Source: an uncultured Bacilli bacterium
GTDB taxonomy: Bacteria; Bacillota_I; Bacilli_A; RF39; UBA660
DNA: 34,535 nucleotides
Assembly (NCBI GenBank): GCA_947629325.1
Contig: CANRDE010000011.1
Coordinates: 1 to 34,535 of the forward strand
Direction: 5' to 3'
A program made the translations under genes and the position numbers. The first letter of the stretch is position 1. Each line of letters opens with the position of its first letter. Positions 28,516 to 34,535 of the stretch are shown in pieces. Below the pieces are notes generated by a model. It was not told the origin of the DNA. It did no database searches and worked only from the letters and a program-made list of their open reading frames with translations.

Positions 28516-29010
28516 ATGGACCGTTATTTTGAAAAAATAAGTTTTAATCAATTTCAAAAAGACATCAAAGATGACATAAAATTGTATAATGAATATAAAT
28601 TACCGGAGAGGAAAACTAATTATAGTGCTGGTTATGATTTCTTTGCGGTAGAAGATTTTGAATTACAACCGGGAGAAATTAAGAAAGTTCCAACGGGCTA
28701 TAAAGCTAAATTTCTTAGTGATGAGATGCTTCTAATAATCATAAGAAGTAGTGTAGGATTTAAATATAATGTGCGCATGACTAATCAAGTAGGATTGATT
28801 GACGCCGATTTTTACAATAATCCAGAAAATGAAGGCCATATGTTTATTTCTTTACAAAATGAAGGTAATCAAGTTTTTAGAGTTAAAAAAGGGGAAAGTT
28901 ATGTGCAAGGAATTTTTGTAAAATATCTAACTTGTGGTGATAAAGTTGATAAAATAAGAGATTCTTGGAGCGGAAATCCCCAAAAGAAAGAAGGAAATGA
29001 AAATGAGTAA
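28516..29010 (+). CDS. dut: dUTPase-superfamily nucleotidohydrolase
   Basis: AGYDFFAVEDF, IIIRSSVGFKYNV, GLIDADFYNNPENEGHMFI, KKGESYVQGIFVKY motifs; ATG at 28516 after AAGGAGAG. Confidence 0.85.
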   Translation: MDRYFEKISFNQFQKDIKDDIKLYNEYKLPERKTNYSAGYDFFAVEDFELQPGEIKKVPTGYKAKFLSDEMLLIIIRSSVGFKYNVRMTNQVGLIDADFYNNPENEGHMFISLQNEGNQVFRVKKGESYVQGIFVKYLTCGDKVDKIRDSWSGNPQKKEGNENE

Positions 29011-30526
29011 AAAATTTTATGTAACAACGCCAATATATTATCCCAGTGCCGAATTTCACATAGGTCATTGCTATACTACCATTATTGCCGATGCTTTGGC
29101 TAGATATAAACGTTTAGATGGTTATGATGTCTTTTTTCAAACTGGTACAGATGAGCATGGCTTAAAAATTGAAACTAAAGCCAAAGAGAATAATGTTACC
29201 CCAAAAGAATATGTTGATGTCATAATTGAAAATGCCAAGGACTTATGGAAACAATTAAATATTTCTTATGATTTTTTTCTACGTACAACTGATAAATTTC
29301 ATGAAAAAAAAGTGCAAGAAATATTTAAGAAATTGTATGATCAAGGAGATATCTATAAAGGCGAATACAAAGGGCTATATTGTGTGCCTTGTGAATCATT
29401 TTGGACCGAAACTCAAGTAGTCGATAATAAGTGCCCCGATTGTGGTCGAGAAGTCCAAGAGGTCACAGAAGAAGCTTATTTCTTTCGCTTAAGTAAATAT
29501 CAAAAAAGAATAGAAGAGTTTTATGAACAAAATCCGGATTTTATATTACCAATTTCTCGTAAAAATGAAATGTTAAGCAATTTTATAAAACCAGGATTGG
29601 AAGATTTATGCGTATCTAGAACATCCTTTAAGTGGGGAATCCCTGTTCCCTTTGATGATAAACACGTAGTCTATGTTTGGATAGATGCCTTGTCTAATTA
29701 TATCACTAGTCTAGGTTTTCCTGAAATAACTCCTGAGTTTAAAAAATATTGGCCAGCCGACTTACATCTTGTCGGAAAAGAAATTGTTCGTTTTCACGCA
29801 ATAATTTGGCCTGCCTTATTGATGGCCTTAGGATTAGAATTACCAAAAAAAGTTTTTGGCCATGGTTGGCTAATTATAGATGGAGGGAAAATTAGTAAAA
29901 GTTTAGGTAATTATAAAGATCCTCGTTTTTATATTAAAGCTTATGGTGTTGATGCCGTTCGTTATTTTGCCTTACGTGAAGTTCCATTTGGTAGTGATGG
30001 GGTCTTTTCTGAGAAAGCTCTTATTACAAGGACAAACAGTGATTTATGTAATATTTTGGGGAATTTGGTAAGCAGAACAATTCAAATGGGAATCAAATAT
30101 TTTGATGGTAAAGTAAAAAATACTTATAAAAATGAAGAAATAGATGAAGATTTAAATGCCGCAGTTAAAAATTTAAAAGTTATTATTGATAATAAAATAG
30201 CAGAATTAAAAATTAACGAAGCTTTGGAAAGTATTTTTGAGGTTTTACGAAAATGCAATAAATATATCGATGATACTGCGCCTTGGCTTTTAGCAAAAGA
30301 TGAAAATAATAAAGATAGATTAGAAACAATCATTTATAATTTACTAGAAAGTATTAAAGTATGTGCTATTTTATTGCAAGCATTTATTCCGGAAACTGCT
30401 AATAAGATTTTAGACAGTTTGAAAGTAGAAAACAGAAATTTTGATTCCTTATATCAAGAAGTTGATGTTTACGATTTAGGAAAAGAAAAACCTGCTAATT
30501 TATTTGAAAGAATTAAGGAGGATTAA
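29003..30526 (+). CDS. metG: Methionyl-tRNA synthetase
   Basis: FYVTTPIYYPSAEFHIGHCYT, zinc knuckle CVPCESFW...CPDCGR, KISKSLGN (KMSKS-like). Confidence 0.96.
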   Translation: MSKKFYVTTPIYYPSAEFHIGHCYTTIIADALARYKRLDGYDVFFQTGTDEHGLKIETKAKENNVTPKEYVDVIIENAKDLWKQLNISYDFFLRTTDKFHEKKVQEIFKKLYDQGDIYKGEYKGLYCVPCESFWTETQVVDNKCPDCGREVQEVTEEAYFFRLSKYQKRIEEFYEQNPDFILPISRKNEMLSNFIKPGLEDLCVSRTSFKWGIPVPFDDKHVVYVWIDALSNYITSLGFPEITPEFKKYWPADLHLVGKEIVRFHAIIWPALLMALGLELPKKVFGHGWLIIDGGKISKSLGNYKDPRFYIKAYGVDAVRYFALREVPFGSDGVFSEKALITRTNSDLCNILGNLVSRTIQMGIKYFDGKVKNTYKNEEIDEDLNAAVKNLKVIIDNKIAELKINEALESIFEVLRKCNKYIDDTAPWLLAKDENNKDRLETIIYNLLESIKVCAILLQAFIPETANKILDSLKVENRNFDSLYQEVDVYDLGKEKPANLFERIKED

Positions 30527-31275
30527 TGTTTACCGACTCTCATTGCCATTTATATCAAGAGTATTATTCTGATATTGCGGATATAATAAATAAGGCTATG
30601 GAAAAAAAGGTAAATAGATTTATTAATAATGGTTGTGACTCTAAAAGTAATAAAGAAGTGCTAAAGTTAGTGGCTCAATTTCCGCAAATGTATGGTGCTT
30701 TAGGAATTCATCCTGAAAGTGTCACTGAATATAATGAAGATGATTTAACTTTTATAGCTAACAACTTATGTCATCCTAAGATTATTGCCATTGGTGAAAT
30801 AGGATTAGATTATCATTACACTAAAGAAAATAGAGAAGAGCAAATTATTTTGTTTGAAAAACAACTTGCTTTAGCAGAAAAATATAATGTCCCGGTTATA
30901 ATACATAGTCGAGACGCCACCTTAGATACATTATCTATTCTAAAAAAATATAATTTAAAAGGGGTAATTCATTCTTTTTCTGGTAGTCTTGAAACAGCTC
31001 ACGAATATATAAAAATGGGATATTTACTAGGAATTAATGGGGTTATTACTTTTAAAAATGCTAAAATTAAGGATGTGATTAAAAATCTACCTCTAGAATC
31101 TTTGATTTTAGAAACTGATTCACCTTATTTAACGCCAGAACCTTATCGGGGAAAACAAAATAATCCTAGTCATATATTAGAAATCGCCACTTTTATAGCC
31201 CAGTTAAAAGATATTTCTTTAGAAGAATTATCTATCATTACGAACAATAATTTAGGACGAATTTTTAAATTTTAG
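30526..31275 (+). CDS. tatD: TatD family DNase
   Basis: FTDSHCHL, ALGIHPESV, IGEIGLDYHY, HSRDA, LETDSPYLTPEPYRGKQNNP. Confidence 0.95.
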   Translation: MFTDSHCHLYQEYYSDIADIINKAMEKKVNRFINNGCDSKSNKEVLKLVAQFPQMYGALGIHPESVTEYNEDDLTFIANNLCHPKIIAIGEIGLDYHYTKENREEQIILFEKQLALAEKYNVPVIIHSRDATLDTLSILKKYNLKGVIHSFSGSLETAHEYIKMGYLLGINGVITFKNAKIKDVIKNLPLESLILETDSPYLTPEPYRGKQNNPSHILEIATFIAQLKDISLEELSIITNNNLGRIFKF

Positions 31276-31309
31276 TGTTGATAACTATAGTGTTTTCAAC
31301 ACTTTTTTA
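31274..31309 (+). terminator. Rho-independent terminator after tatD
   Basis: AGTGTTGA (31274-31281) / TCAACACT (31296-31303) then T-run; overlaps the tatD stop. Confidence 0.7.
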
Positions 31310-31366
31310 GCATTTTTGACAAATTAAAGCTAAATATGTATAATTAAAAGAGTAAGAAGGTGAATA

Positions 31367-31891
31367 ATGAAAAGATTGATTAGTAGAACAATACGTATTT
31401 TAGTAATTACTCTTTTTGTTGTAGTATCTACAAGTTATGTTCACATAATAGAAAACAAATCTTACAGTGATAATATAAATAAGACCGTTAATTTGTCTAC
31501 GATGGCTTTAAAAGTAGATGAATTTCGAGAAAATGATATATATAGTGTTAAAGATACTTATACGGGGGATTTAACCGGTTATGTTTATAATTGCCCATTA
31601 TGTAATGGCACTTTAGGGTGTTTGCGAACTTATGATATAACGGATGGTAAAACTACCTATCATGATGATACATATGGTGAAGTTAGAATTGTAGCTTCTT
31701 CCACAAATCTTCCTTGTGGAACCATCGTTAGTTTTAAAACGGCGAGAATTTCAGAGAAACCGGTTCTAGCGATAGTGTTAGATAGAGGAGTAAGAGGAAA
31801 TTCTTTAGATTTATTAAGTAGAGATTTAGATTATGCTCTTAATTTAGGACGAAGTGTTATCACTTATGATGTTTTAAGAGAAGGATGGTAA
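31367..31891 (+). CDS. Secreted/membrane-anchored 3D/RlpA-like protein (YabE position)
   Basis: N-terminal hydrophobic signal; GDLTGYVYNCPLCNGTLGC ... VRIVASSTNLPCGTIVSFK ... VLDRGVRGNSLDLL; lies between tatD and ksgA like yabE. Confidence 0.7.
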   Translation: MKRLISRTIRILVITLFVVVSTSYVHIIENKSYSDNINKTVNLSTMALKVDEFRENDIYSVKDTYTGDLTGYVYNCPLCNGTLGCLRTYDITDGKTTYHDDTYGEVRIVASSTNLPCGTIVSFKTARISEKPVLAIVLDRGVRGNSLDLLSRDLDYALNLGRSVITYDVLREGW

Positions 31892-31898
31892 ATAAGAC

Positions 31899-32672
31899 TT
31901 GAAAGCAAAAAAAAGTTTAGGCCAAAATTTTTTGATTGATAAGAATGTAATTAATAGAATTGCTACAAGTATAAATGCTCAACCATCTGATTTAATTATT
32001 GAAATTGGGCCCGGAAAAGGGGCATTAACCAAAATTCTAAAAGAAAAAAAAGCCTCTTTAGTATGTTTTGAAATTGATAGGGACTTGAAGCACTATTTAG
32101 ATGTTTTACAGGATGAAAAAACGAAAATAATTTATGATGACATTTTGCAAGTTGACTTATTAAAAGTTGTTAGTCAAATTCAGTATAATAATTTATTGAT
32201 TGTAGGAAACCTTCCATATTATATTACGACTGCAATTTTAAAACATTTAATTGATGCTAATTTAGATATAAATGAAATGATTTTTATGGTTCAAGATGAG
32301 GTAGCTAATAGATTTACGGCTCAACCACAAAGTCGTGATTATGGTAGTATAACTTTATATTTACAATATTATTTTAAAGTAACCAAATTATTTAAAGTCG
32401 GTAAAAATTGTTTTAATCCAATTCCCAAAGTAGAAAGTGCCATTATTAAATTTGAAAAAAGAGAAAATTTACCTGGTGTAGATAAACAAAAGTATTTTAG
32501 GTTAGTAAATGATAGTTTTAAAATGAAAAGAAAAACTTTAAAAAATAATTTAAAAGATTATGATTTTAAAATAATTTCGCGAATTTTAAAAGAATTTGGA
32601 TTAAATGACAACGTTAGAGCCGAAGAATTATCTGAGGAAGTTTTTATTAAATTAACTAAAGAATTAATGTAG
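31899..32672 (+). CDS. rsmA: 16S rRNA dimethyladenosine transferase
   Basis: KKSLGQNFLIDKNVI, IEIGPGKGALT, VGNLPYYITTAIL, FNPIPKVESAII. Confidence 0.96.
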   Translation: MKAKKSLGQNFLIDKNVINRIATSINAQPSDLIIEIGPGKGALTKILKEKKASLVCFEIDRDLKHYLDVLQDEKTKIIYDDILQVDLLKVVSQIQYNNLLIVGNLPYYITTAILKHLIDANLDINEMIFMVQDEVANRFTAQPQSRDYGSITLYLQYYFKVTKLFKVGKNCFNPIPKVESAIIKFEKRENLPGVDKQKYFRLVNDSFKMKRKTLKNNLKDYDFKIISRILKEFGLNDNVRAEELSEEVFIKLTKELM

Positions 32673-32673
32673 C

Positions 32674-32732
32674 AAAGTAGAATTTTAAAGTATTAATCTA
32701 ATTAGATTAATAACAAAAATTCTACTTTTTTT
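32674..32732 (+). terminator. Rho-independent terminator after rsmA
   Basis: AAAGTAGAATTTT ... AAAATTCTACTTT with inner TATTAATCTAATTAGATTAATA hairpin and T-run. Confidence 0.8.
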
Positions 32733-32766
32733 ATAATTTTAGCATAATATTTTATAGGTGATAGTT

Positions 32767-33540
32767 TTGGAAATTGAAAAAGGGGATTTTGTAACAAGAA
32801 AAAGTTATAATAATGATACGGTTTTCAAAGTGATAAATATTAAAGATGGAATATGTTATCTAAAGGGCGTAGAAGTACGATTATATGCCGATAGTAATAT
32901 AAATGACTTAATAAAATGTGAAAAGCCGCAAGAGGAAGAATTTAAAGAAGAATCTAGAGCTATAAAAGAAGATAAAAAAAGCGATTTTTTTTATCTTCCG
33001 GGGAAAATATTGCATATTGACGGTGATAATGAATATTTGGATAAATGTTTAAAATATTACAAATATGCTGGAGTCTATGCAATAGGTAAAAAAATTAAAG
33101 AAGAAGACATGTATGAACAAATAGGTATGCTTTTAAAAGAATATAAACCTGATATCGTAATCATTACTGGCCATGATGCCTATTACAAAAAGAAAGGCAA
33201 TGTAAATAATAATGATAATTATAAAAATACCAAAAATTTTATAAAAGCAGTTAAAGCCGCCAGAAATGTGGAAAAAAGTCATGATAAATTAGTAATTATA
33301 GCTGGGGCTTGTCAAAGTAATTATGAAGAATTAATTAAAGCGGGAGCTAATTATGCTTCAAGTCCTAAAAGAGTAAATATTCATGCGTTAGATCCGGCAA
33401 TTATTGCTGTTACCGTTGCTTTAACAGAAAGAAATAAAGAAATCGATTTAAAAAGTTTATTAGATAAAACTAAGTATGGTAAAGATGGAATGGGTGGCAT
33501 AATAGGAAATGGCCTAATGTATGTGGGGTATCCTAGATAA
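32767..33540 (+). CDS. yabG: YabG family sporulation peptidase
   Basis: KGDFVTRKSYNNDTVFKVINI N-terminus, GKILHIDGD, KPDIVIITGHDAYYKK, IIAGACQSNYEELIKAGANYASSP; precedes veg as in Bacillus. ORF track start 32758 (GTG); TTG 32767 likely. Confidence 0.88.
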   Translation: MEIEKGDFVTRKSYNNDTVFKVINIKDGICYLKGVEVRLYADSNINDLIKCEKPQEEEFKEESRAIKEDKKSDFFYLPGKILHIDGDNEYLDKCLKYYKYAGVYAIGKKIKEEDMYEQIGMLLKEYKPDIVIITGHDAYYKKKGNVNNNDNYKNTKNFIKAVKAARNVEKSHDKLVIIAGACQSNYEELIKAGANYASSPKRVNIHALDPAIIAVTVALTERNKEIDLKSLLDKTKYGKDGMGGIIGNGLMYVGYPR

Positions 33541-33752
33541 TGAATATTAATTTAATAAAAGAACAAATTCAAAAAAATATCAATAAAAAAGTAATAGTAA
33601 CAGTATATGGCCTAAGAAATAAGATATCCCGTTATGAAGGAATTTTATTTAAAGCTTATCCAAATATTTTTACTATAAATATTGATGGAACGGAAAAAAG
33701 CTTTTCGTATAATGATTATATAACTGGAGATATTAAAATAAAATTCATTTAA
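33540..33752 (+). CDS. veg: Veg family protein
   Basis: VTVYGLRNKISRYEGILFKAYPNIFTI; immediately after yabG. Confidence 0.9.
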   Translation: MNINLIKEQIQKNINKKVIVTVYGLRNKISRYEGILFKAYPNIFTINIDGTEKSFSYNDYITGDIKIKFI

Positions 33753-33772
33753 AAACTAGCTTACGCTAGTTT
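33753..33772. terminator. Bidirectional terminator hairpin between veg and the XRE gene
   Basis: AAACTAGC-TTAC-GCTAGTTT between convergent genes. Confidence 0.7.
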
Positions 33773-33778
33773 AAAATA

Positions 33779-34342
33779 TTATTTGCATTTGCCACCGTTA
33801 GAGATAATTACTTTTTTTAAGGCATTTAGAGAAGCAAACATTTCATAAACACTATCTCCGGCAGCATATTCTTCAGTTGATTTTATATGAGGCATATATG
33901 AAACTATAACGCTATTTCCCTCTTCATCAGTTGAGAGATAAAATTGGTATTGTTTATCGTTTACATAACATGTAAATTCTGGTTGATAATAATTGGTATA
34001 ATCTTTTTTATTGATCATGTATACTATAAAACCAATAATAGCAATCATTAAAATAAAATATAACGTAATTAATATTATTTTAATAAACTTCATTTGTTTT
34101 TTGGCTAATGTTTCTGTATTATTTACTTTTTGAATAACTAATTTGATATTATTATCAATCAATTCATCAGCTGAAATATTAAATATTTCGGCAATTTTTC
34201 TAATTTGATTTAAATCGGGTGTGGTAATATTACTTTCCCAACTAGATAAAGTTTGTCTGGCAATTCCTAATTTATCTGCCAACTTTTCTTGCGATAAGTT
34301 TTTTTCCTTTCTTAATTTTATTATTTTATCACCTGTATTCAT
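33779..34342 (-). CDS. XRE-family HTH regulator with single TM helix and extracytoplasmic C-terminal domain
   Basis: GDKIIKLRKEKNLSQEKLADKLGIARQTLSSWES HTH; TM FIKIILITLYFILMIAIIGFIVYMI; C-terminal 60 aa without obvious family. Confidence 0.85.
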   Translation of the reverse strand: MNTGDKIIKLRKEKNLSQEKLADKLGIARQTLSSWESNITTPDLNQIRKIAEIFNISADELIDNNIKLVIQKVNNTETLAKKQMKFIKIILITLYFILMIAIIGFIVYMINKKDYTNYYQPEFTCYVNDKQYQFYLSTDEEGNSVIVSYMPHIKSTEEYAAGDSVYEMFASLNALKKVIISNGGKCK

Positions 34343-34458
34343 TTTTCACCTCCAAACTTAGCATATATAATTTATTCAGGATTTTCTATCAAAAATGTTT
34401 AACAATTCGTTAAAAATATTTTACTAATAAAATTACTTTTAGAATTATAAAAAAATAG

Positions 34459-34508
34459 TGTCAAATTTTTTTGAAAATGTCAGTAGATAATTTTTTGAAA
34501 ATGTCAGT
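34459..34508. repeat. Short direct repeats, possible IS21-type element end
   Basis: TTTTTTGAAAATGTCAGT occurs twice about 25 bp apart (ending 34484 and 34508), preceded by another TGTCA at 34459. Confidence 0.4.
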
Positions 34509-34535
34509 GAAAGTGTAATATAAATAGCAAACAAT

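Overview
This is an AT-rich, compact origin-of-replication region from a Bacillota/Mollicutes-like bacterium. Gene order closely follows Bacillus: noc-rsmG-mnmG-mnmE-[hypothetical]-jag-yidC-rnpA-rpmH on the minus strand, then oriC, then dnaA-dnaN-[comK-like]-recF-gyrB-gyrA-[1 kb non-coding array]-SRP RNA-tadA-dnaX-ebfC-recR-bofA-like-holB-ricT-trmN6-like-pth-mfd-spoVT-[T-box]-dut-metG-tatD-[3D/RlpA-like]-ksgA-yabG-veg on the plus strand, with a membrane-anchored XRE regulator on the minus strand at the right end. The standout is the CDS-free interval between gyrA and the SRP RNA (about 17167-18207). It holds four copies of TATTTCCCGGGAAATA (the Noc-binding-site palindrome; three exact, one with a single change). 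Three of these are followed about 35 bp downstream by a parS palindrome (TGTTTCACGTGAAACA; one exact, two with a single change). All four copies share a conserved GTTTACATAAT block in the spacer. The noc-like gene in the same window encodes a protein with Noc-type specificity residues, no N-terminal amphipathic helix and a long acidic linker. Together these suggest a composite ParB/Noc origin-proximal centromere. Other points of interest are a divergent ComK-family gene between dnaN and recF, sporulation-associated genes (spoVT, bofA-like, yabG), a T-box in front of dut-metG, terminators overlapping stop codons, an uncharacterised ORF between mnmE and jag, and possible IS ends at both window edges. 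All calls are by eye from sequence and supplied ORFs; no searches were run.
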